Assembly (NCBI RefSeq): GCF_026151205.1
Contig: NC_087081.1
Span: forward strand, 12,031,113 to 12,091,112
Direction: 5' to 3'
Length of the DNA: 60,000 bases
Source: Bolinopsis microptera
Lineage: Eukaryota > Ctenophora > Tentaculata > Lobata > Bolinopsidae
Shown: piece after piece, positions 46,421 through 60,000 of the stretch
Numbering within the stretch: the first letter of the stretch is position 1
Layout of the letters: the number at the start of each line of letters is the position of its first letter
The notes under the pieces: model-generated
Told to the model about the DNA's origin: nothing
Databases searched by the model: none
What the model saw: only the letters and a program-made list of their open reading frames with translations
Position numbers and translations under genes: made by a program

Positions 46421-47033
46421 CGGCGTGTGGCTCTCAACACTGTACTTAAAACAGCGCCAAGCATCAACTTCAGGGACTTCATCAATGGGTCGTATGTTGC
46501 TGTGCGAGCAATCAGATGTATTTATCCTGGGGTCACATTCTCTGGCGTCCGGTTGAGCAAGAGAGATAAACCAATGAACTGTACCACCAGTAACTAAACA
46601 TTGCATCAGTAAATTGGAGGTTATCCCCTTGGGGTAGGAGTCTTGAAAATATAGGATGTTTTTGGGGGTATCATCACCAGAATCAATCTTGAAAACTGTG
46701 AAGTACCTCATGTCACCACCATGTGGACCAGTGGTATTATTAAAGAAGCATTGGTATGCGGCAAGATCATTTTCTGTAATGTTGTGGATAACCAGCACGG
46801 ATGTCAAACACCTCCAATTCCACTCATTGTTACTTGTAAATTTGTCAATTGACCTCCAAAAAGGTGAAACTTGCTCACTACGTCTGATGTACTGTTAAAG
46901 TTTTCGCAGAAGTCAGAATTCAGAGTGCTCCTTAAGCTGTATTTTTCATTGCTTTGTAACTCTTTACCAACTCTTGACCATATAATATGGTGTGTGTTTG
47001 TGTCTTCTATGACCTTGGAACACCTGCAGTTTT
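46421..47033 (-). pseudogene. Degenerate paralogue of the Ig-like receptor
   Basis: The segment encodes the same two-domain pattern as the intact receptor: HHIIWSRVGKELQSNEKYSL aligns with the W region, ENDLAAYQCFFNN with DLGEYQC, and NLLMQCLVTGGTVHWFIS with the second domain. Around 46840-46870 the frame changes, so the first half ends in a stop at about 46804 and the second half reads in another frame. The right end has a canonical donor (CACACGCCG|GTAAGT), but no downstream exon with a membrane helix was found. A signal-peptide-like frame at 47160-47232 (MFLIVLFSHAILLVT) could be its first exon, but the phases do not match. Most likely a decaying tandem duplicate; a sequencing indel is the alternative. 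Confidence 0.65.
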
Positions 47034-47399
47034 TCAATTAGTTGAGGAGTGATACTTTCGAAACATAAAAATAATTTAATTCAAGGGTTCAGCCTCCTGG
47101 AGTCAAATTCTTGCTGTTTTTATGCTGGGGTATGATTTTTCCTACAGATATGTTACTGTCTGTTACAAGCAAGATGGCATGGCTGAACAGAACAATAAGA
47201 AACATTTCTACTCCGTTCATTGAATTATGTTTAATGAACAACAAACATGCTATAATTAAAGTTGTGTACTAGTTCGTTCAATGCATTTACTGCTGGTGCA
47301 AGTACAAATGCCTCCACTACTGGAAATACAGTAAAATAGTAGGTATTAACTTACTTAACTAGCTGTGGAACAGCTAAATTAGTGGATATTATTACGGTA

Positions 47400-47585
47400 C
47401 TACTACGTAATGTACAACATGTACTGCATGTAGAACATGCAGCATGTACTGCATGTTCTACATGTACAGCATGTACTGCATGTTATACATGTGTAACATG
47501 TACTGCATGTTCTACATGTACAACATGTACATTGTACTGCATGTTCTACATGTACAACATGTACAACATGTACAACATTATTACT
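47400..47585. repeat. Palindromic ACATGTAC/TGCATGT simple repeat
   Basis: About fifteen units mix ACATGTACTGCATG, TTCTACATGTACA and CAACATGTACAA. The motifs are nearly self-complementary, so the array can form branched hairpins. Spurious cysteine-rich frames on both strands arise from it. Confidence 0.85.
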
Positions 47586-47914
47586 AACTACACAGTAAAT
47601 TGCACTGTACAGCTGTAGCAGGACGGAAATTAAAATCTGAAGCACGTTCGGTTAAATCACGGCCATTATTTAATTAAATCACAGGCCATTTAATTGCAAC
47701 ACTTCATATTTAGGGAAAACTATAAGGTTCATTAAATATTTGGACAGTCGTATAATTTTATTCAAAAGCTAGGACCAAGCCATGATAATAATAATGTATA
47801 TGAATTGCAAAACAACTGAAAGTACTTGAAATGAATACAGTTCAAAAGGAGCCCTAACATCCTGATATATTTCATAATCCGGAAAAAAAGTTTGGGAGGA
47901 GTGTTGTACGGCAT

Positions 47915-48045
47915 TCATTGTCTGAACTGAACGATCAGCTGATAGTGAGTTACATGAGTTACATGAGTCGCATTTTCATTAATCAACTGATGAAACATGC
48001 GACGCGTGTAATTCACTATCCGATCGTTCAGACAATGAAAGAAAT
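47915..48045. mobile_element. Small foldback element
   Basis: TTCATTGTCTGAACTGAACG near 47916 and CGATCGTTCAGACAATGAAAG near 48021 are the tips of imperfectly complementary arms; AGTGAGTTAC and GTAATTCACT extend the pairing inward. Length is about 125 bp, suggesting a MITE. Confidence 0.6.
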
Positions 48046-48384
48046 ACCTTAACGTTCCCAAAATTCCCAAAAGTAAAGAAGTTGATGATGAGCAGATGAG
48101 TATAATAATTATACTCATCATCATCTTCTTGACTTAGTGAATAAGGCATCCACTTCACAGATAATATCTTTTCGGATAACACAAACGTTAAATGTAGTTC
48201 TGTTAAGCCACAAATTATCACGTGCATGGAATGCTATTTACTTACTTTAAATGTAATTCTGTCGAGATATGATTTATATCAGCTTTATTACAACAAATTT
48301 GGATGTGCAGTTACACTGTGGTCTGTGCAGTTAAAATTGCTCTTGTGCAGGCAACAAGGTTACCAGATTAAGGTTTTCTAACCC

Positions 48385-49625
48385 ATGCGTTAATCACCTG
48401 ATTTCCACCGAACCCCCGACTACAGCTGGTACTCTGGTTAAGCCAGTGGGTGGTATAAACTCTGAGCGCACAGTCAGTATTAACAGTAAGCTCCTTATCA
48501 ATATTTTGTAAATCATCCTATTTAGATAAGGCCGTTATTGTCGTAAGACAACTTCTAATTTGAGAACAGTAAAATTCTGTTCAGCCACAAGTGGTCAAGT
48601 GCATACAACGCTACTTGTAATGGAAGAAATAATAGATGTGGATTCTCGTGGGGAGGTGAGGTACATTTGTTTACTTCAATAGTAAGTACCCGCTCAGCAG
48701 AGGAAAGAGGTGATGCACATTTTGTATTATGGAACGCTTGTATTGTGTATTGGCTGAAATCTTGGTTGAATCGTATAAAACTACTTGGTTCCTGGGTAAA
48801 GTTAAACTTGAGTGCTGTAAACGACTTAACGAACTCTGGGAAAAGCAGCCAACACGAGAAGGTCCTATGAGCAGAGTTAAATTTAATAAGTTAATAAGAC
48901 GAGACACACGAACAATGAACATGTCTAACGGAGCTTAGCTACTTGGTATAACTGTTGAGCTAACCAGGAAATATTGAACAATTGAACGAGAGAAAAATAA
49001 TGACGAAGAAATAAATAAAAGTAGATTTATAGGTGCAATCCTGAATATTACTGACACATTTCTATGGGTTACTTTTGGGACTTTCGGGCAGGACGACAAT
49101 TATCATCTGTGTAGCTTCTACATGTGAGATTTTAGCCGAGGTGATGAAAGGAAATACTGGTAGCAGCATTGTAATATCCCGATAATATAAGGAATATTTT
49201 AATAATGCTACTAGGAATATTATAATAATTCTATACGTAATAAGCCAAGTGAGACTCAAGTTCGCGTGATATTATAGTATTATATCTAATTCTATCTAAT
49301 TCTAAATGCTGAGCGAGTACTTACCCTTAAAAGTAAACAAATGTGCATCACCTCTCTCCTCTGCTGAGCGGGTACTCACTACTAAAGTAAACAAATGTAC
49401 CTCACCTCCCCACGTGAATCCACATCTATAGCAATAATATAAATTCTAACATTCCAACAGTACAACACACTTGTAAATCACCTGATTTCGACTGAACCCC
49501 CGATAACAGCTGCTACTCGAGTGGGTGGTATGAGTTCTGGTGTTTTGGTGGGAAGTATGAACGATTTTAAGCTTACTGTCAGTGTGAAGAGTGTGCTTAT
49601 CAATATGCTGTGAATCATCCTACTT
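48385..49625. repeat. Local duplication with an inverted block and a direct block
   Basis: An inverted pair of about 88 bp (48637-48724 and about 49343-49430) shares GGGGAGGTGAGGTACATTTG and CTCAGCAGAGG-type sequence at about 93% identity. Outside it, a direct pair (about 48390-48530 and 49478-49622) shares CACCTGATTTC, CAGTGGGTGGTAT-like and GTGAATCATCCTA-like stretches. The pattern needs at least one duplication and one inversion. Confidence 0.7.
48729..48938 (+). CDS. Short hypothetical open frame inside the inverted duplication
   Basis: 70 codons, low confidence. It has a hydrophobic start (LYCVLAEILVESYKTTWFLG) followed by a Lys/Arg-rich part (KVKLECCKRLNELWEKQPTR). Upstream at 48619 a short frame MEEIIDVDSRGE ends at a good donor (GAG|GTGAGG), but the two could not be joined in frame. 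No domain recognised. Confidence 0.2.
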   Translation: MERLYCVLAEILVESYKTTWFLGKVKLECCKRLNELWEKQPTREGPMSRVKFNKLIRRDTRTMNMSNGA

Positions 49626-50390
49626 AGAGGATAAAGTTTGATACACCGTCATGGGATGAGTTTGAGTAGTCAAGAAAGATAAATTTACAACAGAAAAGTT
49701 CGGATGGAATACTCGGAATCAACGGTAAATCTTGTAGACGTAGGCAAGAAAACGCTTGTGTAATCAATGGAAAACAAACATTGCATTGTTCACTCAAATC
49801 AAAATAATTCAATCCTATCACTCTATCAACAAATATTTTGTAAACAAATGAATAATCATTAATCATTAAACTAAAGCACTCAATATAAACGACCAAAATG
49901 GCAATTTTGCAAAATGTTCATTTGCTCAACCATAGTCCCTCTAAATTTTGAGCCCATTTTCAATTTGGCCAAACAATATTCTCCATATAACTCTTTCAAC
50001 TGCCAGTTCTCTTAGATTTTAAATAAAATCATTGCTGATAAAGTACATTAGGCCCCAAAGAGGCAAGTCATCTTTGATTATGATTGACAGGATTTTAACG
50101 CTGTTTGCTTTTCCTACCAGGTCAAATTTTAACAAATTTTATAAATTTTTATCAACAACAATACACACTGCACTACAACAAACAAAATTCAAATGATTTA
50201 TTGAACAAAATTGATTGTGATTGAATAATGAAGTTTAATGGTTTTTTTAATTGAATGAACTGAAGCTAAGGAGTTATAATAAAGAGCAACAACTTTTGGG
50301 TTCACAAACCACTGCAAAATAGCTTTGAAAACGTGCTCTGTAAATTCAAAGATCAAACTTCAATAGCCGCGTTATTATAAGATATTACAG

Positions 50391-50701
50391 TAAAACCCGA
50401 TTTAATGAACACTTTGGGGGAGAGGAAAATAATGTGTACTGTAAATCAGAGTGTTTTAAATATTGACTCTAAGTAAGATCATCATAGTATGAGTGTTGCT
50501 ATCAGAGTGCTGCTATCAAAGTGTTGCTATCAAATTAGGGGTTATACCCGTTTAAATAGTTCAAAAGAAAGGAGTGGATACTTGATAACAAGCCTGCTTA
50601 TAACAGGGTCTTGCTAATAAGGCGTTTTGTAAAGCGAGATATCAAACTAAAATATAGACAGTTTCTAGGTGGAAAGAGGTCAGGTGAATCGGGGTTTACT
50701 G
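50391..50701. mobile_element. Pogo/Tigger-like MITE
   Basis: CAGTAAAACCCGATTTAATG at the left and AATCGGGGTTTACTG at the right are imperfect terminal inverted repeats, with the CACTTTGGGGG motif just inside the left end, as seen in many pogo-like MITEs of animals. The interior has CTATCA(G/A)AGTG tandem copies near 50495-50530 and no transposase. Confidence 0.6.
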
Positions 50702-50733
50702 TGTGACCCATGAACATAATATAATATTGTAAT

Positions 50734-50910
50734 ATGGGGTCGTTCACATATTACGTAATCAGCTGAGGGGGGGGGGGAGTTTCCGAGTGATTACGCTATT
50801 GTAATTTTGACACAATAGCTATGTGTAAAACTGATTACGGAGGGGGGGGGGGGGGGGGGTGGGGGTAAAAATGTTCCAAAAAATGATTACGTAATACGTG
50901 AACGACCCCA
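50734..50910. mobile_element. MITE with TGGGGTCGTTCAC ends and TA flanks
   Basis: About 27-bp inverted repeats (TGGGGTCGTTCACATATTAC and its complement with one mismatch) are flanked by TA on both sides, as in Tc1/mariner-type MITEs. The interior carries two long G runs (about 50768-50779 and 50843-50862). Confidence 0.75.
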
Positions 50911-51956
50911 TATTCAATATTGTAAGTGTTTTGTAGCTCAGCCAGATAAATAATAGCATTTGAAAACAGCCCATATTTACTTATCACCAGACACTGGACA
51001 CACCTGTAAAATTAGCTCAGGTTTCATGGCAGGTGGAACTTAGATACCCTTTATTGTGGCGTACAAGCGTTTGGCGGAATTAAACTTTTAAAAGCTGTGA
51101 ACTTGATTTAATTTGATTTGCTGTAAAATCCCGTAGTATGATATGTGATTTCTAGGATGTAGGGAGATTTGGGGACTTTGTAAGTATGCTGTTTTCTTAA
51201 CAATAACGGCACCAGACAGTAGGTGAGTGATACAAGGTCATGCCGTGACATGCAAGAATCAGAAACACATTATTGTAATGCTATAACTTATTAATTTATA
51301 ATCAATCACAATTACACTAGTCACTAGGTTACCTAGTACAGTTCATACAACAAACATAAAATACAATGTAAGGATCTATAAAATGCCAAAATGACAACCA
51401 TATTATTAAATCGTACTTATAATTATCAACATAAATACAACATCGATATTATTATTATTATCCTGATTCCTGAAAATGATGCCATGAAAAAATCATGAAC
51501 TGGATGATACCAACTGTATCATTATATTCAAATAATTAGTGTTCTCATCGCTGCAAAGTGCAAATATATCAGATATCCCAACTTGACAGTTTCTACGTTC
51601 AGCTAAACGTTTAAATTTTTCGGTCATACACAGTGATTGTGAAACAAAGTAATCAAAAAATATAATTTGCAATAAAAGCCATAAATTGATAAAATAATGT
51701 AAAATCCATAAACATCCGGGTGCAATAACAAGGTTAAATAATGCACGTGAGATTTTCACTTTTAGCGTGGGTTAATGAATATGTAAAATCACGTGTTCAC
51801 TGTTCATGTATCTTTGATATGAATGATGAAATTGGTAAACGAAAAAGGGCTGACAAAATTCCCACTCTTCTATTAATAGGTACATGAGTTTTTTCTATAG
51901 GCAATATTGTGATCATATATTCTACATAATTCTACACAATTCTACATAATTTCATC

Positions 51957-55619
<3,663 letters not shown>

Positions 55620-55992
55620 ATCTGTTTACTGTTCACCAATTAATAGGTATTTATCATTCCTGGATACTAGCCTGGGCAGCCATGAGCAGCCTTTAAACAT
55701 AAGAAGGTTATAAACTTATAATGGGATCTAAACTTTGAGTTTGGGTAATAATTACAGGACTAAAAGCTGTTTATTTTATGTGACACAAACACAAAACTTA
55801 CAATGGTCATATTGAGCTGAAAATTTGTATACAAAGTTTAATTTTTTTACAAAACACTGTACTTCAGAAGTAAATAACATGTATTACATGTATAGTCATT
55901 AATTACTGTGATGTTAGAAATCGTTTCACTGTGTTCATGCTTTTTCTTTAAAACTTCAATAAATTAAAATTTAAACTTCTTTAACAAAATCT

Positions 55993-56823
55993 TCATTGTA
56001 AACCATGAACACCATTAAGTTTCCTTGCCAAAGCAAGCCCTGTAAATCCTCCAATTAATAAAAACAAGCACCCATAAACACTGCGACTGAGAAATGTAAT
56101 TGAGTGAAGTGATAGGCTTATTGGTCCCATATTAGGCTGAAAATGGTAAGCATGAGTAAAAGTAATACCAAGCATGCCAGCTCCAGTAAACCCAGACGTT
56201 ACACCAGCTCCTCTTGTAAGTGAACACGTGGAACATTCAAGTTCTTTCTTCTGAAGAGGTTGCTCAACAAGACGGCTAAAACAATAAGCTGAGCCCACTC
56301 CGACTCCCGTTAATGTGAGTCCGATTAGAGCACCCGCTGTATTTCGTGGGAGCTTTCGCACAATTTTGAGGCCATCCATCTTTTGCTGGTACACGTAGAA
56401 AACTCCAGCCATGTAACTCAACGATCCTGGACGTATCATAATTAATTTAAGGATTACCGAAACAGGCAAACGGTTTCAATTATATCATTCTCTTGGTGCT
56501 GATTTGAGAATTATGATAATCAGTGCTTTGTTATCACCTCTTATCACCTGTCAATCGTCATATCAATATTGGAGGAACTCAAAATAGCTGAGGTTCACAG
56601 TCGGGGGGGGGGCAGAGTTCATCTAGACACAGTAAAACTCTAATTTGACTGTCATGGTCAATTTCAGATGCAACAGCCTCAGCTCAAGTTATCGCTTTAG
56701 ATGAACGATTTAGTTAAAAATAGAGCATTTACCAGTTATAAACCCCGTCTGGAGACTCATTTGATTTCCTTCCAACTCCTCAGTCAAATTTTTTGGAAGC
56801 CTGCTAGTGACTGCTTCAAACAT
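55993..56823 (-). CDS. TMEM126-like mitochondrial membrane protein, two exons
   Basis: TMEM126 proteins are inner-membrane factors for complex I assembly in vertebrates. Exon 1 (56733-56823) and exon 2 (55993-56426) join as ACTG|GTAAAT ... CCAG|GATCG in phase 1 to give about 174 residues. The protein starts MFEAVTSRLPKNLTEELEGN and has helices around GFITGSLSYMAGVFYVYQQ, TAGALIGLTLTGVGVGSAYC and VYGCLFLLIGGFTGLALA. The CSTCSLTRGAG motif matches the Cys-x-x-Cys-x-x-x-Arg segment typical of the family, and the helix order agrees. The spliced start is preferred over the open frame that begins at 56469, which would run through the intron. Family assignment is by motif and layout and is moderately sure. 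Confidence 0.72.
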
Positions 56824-57717
56824 TTTTATGCTGTTAAATAATAGTTATTGGTTTTTTAAGGAAACATATTTTGATCATTAAATATATCAAACTTTTTTTT
56901 GTATTGAAAATATAAAGACAATGTTCATAAAGGATCATTTTGAAAGAAAAAAACAATTAATTTAGTTAATTTTATGGGGAGTTTTGACTGGAACGATTGA
57001 CAGACAATTTTTACCTTTCAAAACAGGGTGTAGCACTAGTAGCTAGAGGCAGTAGGCACAGTGAAAGCATCGTAAGAACGACTTATGAATATGCCCAGGT
57101 TTGCTGAAGCCAGGGCAGGAATATGTCTACCTTTCGTAGCACCCATAGAAATGGCATAATGTAAAACATGTAATTAAACATTTAAATATTTACCTTTTTG
57201 ATATTCTCGACCTGCTGACGATATGGTGTAAGCTTGGTGATATTTTATTCTATACAATAACATGGTCTCACCTTGCAGACCTCATATGCTATTAGAAAGA
57301 TAATACCATTTTCAAATTAAGTTATGAAATTTAAAATGTAGAAAACGTGAATTTTATTAAGTAAAACTGTAAATGATACAGAAAAAGTTAAATAATGAAA
57401 TGAGAAACCAATACAAAACATCTTAAACTATAAATAGCAGAAGCTCTCTTCAGGGTAAAATAAGATAAGTTAACCTTATATGATTTCAGTAAAACATTAA
57501 GTTGCTGTGGGCCATTAAAAATCGTGTAAATACAAATATAGCAGTAAAAGTGATAGGGATGTAAAAATGTCATAACAAACAAACAAAACTAGCACTTAGC
57601 AGCCAACATATAAACATATCACATCTAACCAGTTGAACCAAATTCTCTCTTGTCTTCTTGTAGAGGTTAGACCATCCAACCTACTTTAGTGAGACCAGAA
57701 ACATGATTCTTATAAGT
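56824..57717. other. Region between the TMEM126-like gene and the zinc-finger ORF
   Basis: No certain gene. Minus-strand fragments with plausible splice sites occur at about 57190-57290 (MRSA, then YRQQVENIKK before GTAAAT) and about 57040-57160 (GATKGRHIPALASANLGIF), which might be a small spliced gene, but phases are ambiguous. Otherwise AT-rich. Confidence 0.3.
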
Positions 57718-58392
57718 TCAATCATCTTCAATCAGCTGATGAAGCTCAGCTTCTAAACTATCACCCATTTCTAAAGCACGAGGGACAGAAAGTTCTGGCT
57801 GAATATTTTGCAGGATATCTGCAATCAAACTTTCAAAACTGTTTACGTATGTGTCCACTTGAGGGGGAACACTAGAGCTAGGGCCAGATGAGGCATCCAC
57901 ATCAGTAGCACATACAGTGTCTTCCAGACCATTGAGACTAGACGGTATTGTCTGTCCATGATCAACTATTTCTCTTCTCAATCTAGAGCATTCCTCATAA
58001 TGGTTGTCAAACTTGTCCTTGCGCAGAAATATACGGTCACAAATGCATTTGAAAGTTGGCTTCTTGGCGTGTGTGTCTTTGTGACGATTCAACTTTGATA
58101 GGTGTTTAAACTCTTTTCCACACACTTCACACTTGATCAACGTAGGATTACGACCAGCGACAAAAAATAAGCATTGCTTTTTGTGCTGACTGAAGCTTGC
58201 TCGGCAACTATAAACTCTGTGACACGTACTACACTGCAGGTTCCCGTTGTCGAGCTTTATTGGCTGTGATGATTTTACTTCCTTTGGCTTTGGACAAACC
58301 TTCTCATGACGTGCTCTTTTAACTCTATGATCAAACTTTTCAGCACACCCTACACCTCTGCATGTCCACCACGACTTAGAATCCTTCGGCAT
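57718..58392 (-). CDS. C2H2 zinc-finger protein, single exon
   Basis: The frame gives 224 residues. An N-terminal degenerate finger (WTCRGVGCAEKFDHRVKRARHEKVC) is followed by three C2H2/C2HC fingers: CSTCHRVYSCRASFSQHKKQC, CEVCGKEFKHLSKLNRHKDTH and a variant CICDRIFLRKDKFDNHYEEC. The second half is acidic and Ser/Pro-rich with no domain and ends ELHQLIEDD. It lacks introns and lies just downstream, on the same strand, of a retroelement fragment. It could be a host nucleic-acid-binding protein or the first ORF of a retroelement related to that fragment; two fingers ending in Cys rather than His are common in such elements. Confidence 0.65.
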   Translation of the reverse strand: MPKDSKSWWTCRGVGCAEKFDHRVKRARHEKVCPKPKEVKSSQPIKLDNGNLQCSTCHRVYSCRASFSQHKKQCLFFVAGRNPTLIKCEVCGKEFKHLSKLNRHKDTHAKKPTFKCICDRIFLRKDKFDNHYEECSRLRREIVDHGQTIPSSLNGLEDTVCATDVDASSGPSSSVPPQVDTYVNSFESLIADILQNIQPELSVPRALEMGDSLEAELHQLIEDD

Positions 58393-59361
58393 CTAAGTAT
58401 ATGATTGGTTAGCAATAAGTTAATTCAGAAATTGTTTCGAAATATCAAATTATTAGCTTATCATTGATGATGAAAATCTTAAAATAAATCGCTACAATGA
58501 GCATTAGCTTATCAGAAATTTAACTTACTCCTAAATATTTCGTTAAATCAATACTTTTTACTGCATCAAAAAATATCGGTTACAAACGAAATTTTGAACA
58601 GCTAATTAGCATGAGCGTGAATGTGTGGTGAATGTGAGGCATTATTTTGGTAAATTTTTCATGTTTTTATGCAGCTGCTGAGGAGATTTGGTCGAGTTTC
58701 AAATATAGTACAGATAATATGTTTATTTCAACATTGGTGTAATATCTAGCTCTCCAGTTAATTTAGCCAAATAATCAGGAAGCCTAGATTGATATGAGGG
58801 TTAAATCAATGAAACAAGAAATTTTCACTGAAACAAGAAATTTAATTTTAGCACATTTTACAGAATAAAAAGATGTAAAACAATTCATAAAATATAATGC
58901 CCATTTGGTGTATGACTTTTTGTCCTTGACTGCTAGTTTGGTAGACATTAGGGGTTCTGTTTATAGTTGTTACTATAGGTTGCAGTCTTGTTGTATATTG
59001 TTGACAAAAATACTACACTAAATTATCACTTCTAATAAAACAAAAGTTAATAAAACAGAAGTATATTCTAGCGAGCCCGGCAAGCGTTAACGTTTTCTGG
59101 GTGGGCGAGAGAGCCGCAAGAGATTATAGTTCAGCCTGCAGAGGAAAGCAAAAGGAGGGGGAGTTGAGTGCAGGGAGGTAGCGTGATGTTTTGATATAGA
59201 TATAAGACTTATAATTTTGACGGAAAACTGAAAAGGTATGAAGTTTTAAAAGTCGATTTTGAGGGTGAGGATTGCGTTTTTACGACCCCATCCAATGAAG
59301 ACCCCTTTTGTGTCGGCGAAATTTTTTACTTTCTTTTGATAATTTAAAATTGAAATTTGAC
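58393..59361. other. Region between the zinc-finger ORF and the retroelement fragment
   Basis: No gene recognised. The part at 59060-59340, just after the retroelement stop in minus orientation but GC-richer on the plus strand (GGGTGGGCGAGAGAGCC), probably belongs to the element 3' UTR. The rest is AT-rich and probably contains the zinc-finger ORF's upstream region. Confidence 0.4.
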
Positions 59362-60000
59362 TTAATTGTCTTGTGGCTCCAAGTTAAGATCTAGACTGTT
59401 TATATCAACAATGTTTTTTCTCGCACCTCTGTCTCCACGGAGAGAAATCACTGTTGTTCTGAGGATTTCAAAGCGAAGGCGCTTTCTTATGTATCCTACA
59501 GCGTCTGAGTACCTCTGGCCAGTGTGGTACTCCATCTTACTGGCCAGCTTCTTGACCAGTCTCTCAGCTTCACCACCCATTCCACCAGAAGTCGAGAACA
59601 CTAAAGGTGTGAAGCTTCCTTTCTCCACTTCAAGAACCCTTGCATTGTAACATCGCTTTTTTTCATTTTCATGGGACAGGTACATTGCTGGTATCGGTTT
59701 GCTTGCATTGGAGGGGGCTGGGGCATGAAATACCCTTACATCAGAAAATGCCCTCTCTGAAGCATTCCAAATCGATCTTGCAGAAATGTCCAGCCTGGCT
59801 TGGTCTCCTAGGACTGTTCCCTTTGGTAACTGTAGACCATCAACTGGAAGAAGAACTGGCTCAGTCTGCACATCCTTGCATTTCACAGTTCTCATTAGTT
59901 CTGCAAAGGTGTCTCTCAGCGAGTTGTGCCGCAGTGACACATATCCACCAAGTTTGCAGATGAGCGCATGGTTTGCTGAGTATTTCTGGCCACACGTACA
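59362..60000 (-). CDS. 3' part of a retroelement polyprotein with restriction-like endonuclease domain (runs off the window)
   Basis: The frame is open to the right edge, so the start lies outside. It begins CTCGQKYSANHALICKLGG, a Cys-x-Cys...His...Cys zinc knuckle, then RHNSLRDTFAEL, a stretch with EPVLLP, RLDISARS and FSDVRVFHAP, then CYNARVLEVEKGSFTPLVFS and RKRLRFEILRT. The order (zinc knuckle, then RHN, E, D and DV motifs) resembles the PD-(D/E)XK nuclease at the C-terminus of R2/R4/Dong-type LINE proteins, which usually cut specific target sites. Similar modules are common in cnidarian and other invertebrate retroelements. The reverse transcriptase would be beyond position 60000. The first ATG in the window (59940) is not the real start. 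Confidence 0.75.
   Translation of the reverse strand, partial: CTCGQKYSANHALICKLGGYVSLRHNSLRDTFAELMRTVKCKDVQTEPVLLPVDGLQLPKGTVLGDQARLDISARSIWNASERAFSDVRVFHAPAPSNASKPIPAMYLSHENEKKRCYNARVLEVEKGSFTPLVFSTSGGMGGEAERLVKKLASKMEYHTGQRYSDAVGYIRKRLRFEILRTTVISLRGDRGARKNIVDINSLDLNLEPQDN

Larger units (their letters stand above)
49000..51956. other. Gene-poor region between the Ig-like locus and the TLC-domain gene
   Basis: No gene was recognised in this stretch. It contains the right half of the inverted duplication, two MITEs (50391-50701 and 50734-50910), G runs and AT-rich unique sequence. The 3' UTR of the TLC-domain gene should lie just left of 51957. Confidence 0.5.

Noticed and set aside
47160-47232. 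Signal-peptide exon for the broken Ig-like paralogue
   Set aside because: The hydrophobic start looks right, but no donor gives the phase needed by the next exon, so it is only mentioned as a possibility.
47382-47645. Cysteine-rich frames on both strands
   Set aside because: They are translations of the ACATGTAC/TGCATG simple repeat.
55993-56469. TMEM126-like start at the ATG of 56469
   Set aside because: The splice acceptor at 56427-56428 and a matching upstream exon with an in-phase donor give a better protein.

Overview
This is a window of nuclear DNA from an animal. The genes are AT-rich and split by many short GT-AG introns, there is dense transposon and satellite DNA, and no bacterial-style operons are present. 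I traced exons by hand on both strands and accepted a gene only where splice sites, codon phase and protein family agreed. The mix (a divergent ionotropic glutamate receptor, a receptor with Ig-like domains, cilia-type promoter motifs beside beta-tubulin, and CR1/L2-like and R2-like retroelements) suggests an early-branching metazoan. A ctenophore is my best guess; cnidarian, placozoan or another invertebrate cannot be excluded.

Layout. 1-4.0 kb: non-coding, with a long palindromic transposon flanked by TTAA (1425-2822). 4.0-23.0 kb, minus strand: one complete ionotropic glutamate receptor gene, about 1095 residues in 27 coding positions. Two unrelated genes lie inside its introns on the plus strand: a small secreted peptide (9.3-9.7 kb) and a cathepsin L-like protease (20.2-22.3 kb). 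Its introns also hold an element with 8-bp target duplication, a tRNA-derived SINE and a roughly 205-bp satellite. 24.4-26.1 kb, plus: beta-tubulin. 26.8-28.7 kb: a roughly 367-bp satellite. 30.0-40.7 kb, minus: SLC30A9/ZnT9-like mitochondrial zinc transporter, with a nearly intact LINE (plus strand) and an array of about 45 CACGTG motifs in its introns. 41.6-44.5 kb, minus: a two-exon Ig-like membrane receptor; 46.4-47.0 kb: a broken paralogue. 47-51 kb: repeats and foldback elements. 52.0-55.6 kb, minus: TLC-domain protein (TLCD4-like). 56.0-56.8 kb, minus: TMEM126-like protein. 57.7-58.4 kb, minus: C2H2 zinc-finger ORF. 59.4-60.0 kb, minus: 3' part of a retroelement polyprotein with a restriction-like nuclease.

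Most striking observation. The glutamate receptor has two adjacent versions of the exon encoding the pore loop and M3. Both are exactly 174 bp, start and end in the same codon phase, and align over 59 residues without a gap, the pattern of mutually exclusive exons. At the position equivalent to the Q/R site of AMPA receptors, one exon encodes lysine and the other glutamine. Splicing could therefore switch a pore charge that vertebrates switch by RNA editing. This is inferred from sequence and needs transcript evidence.
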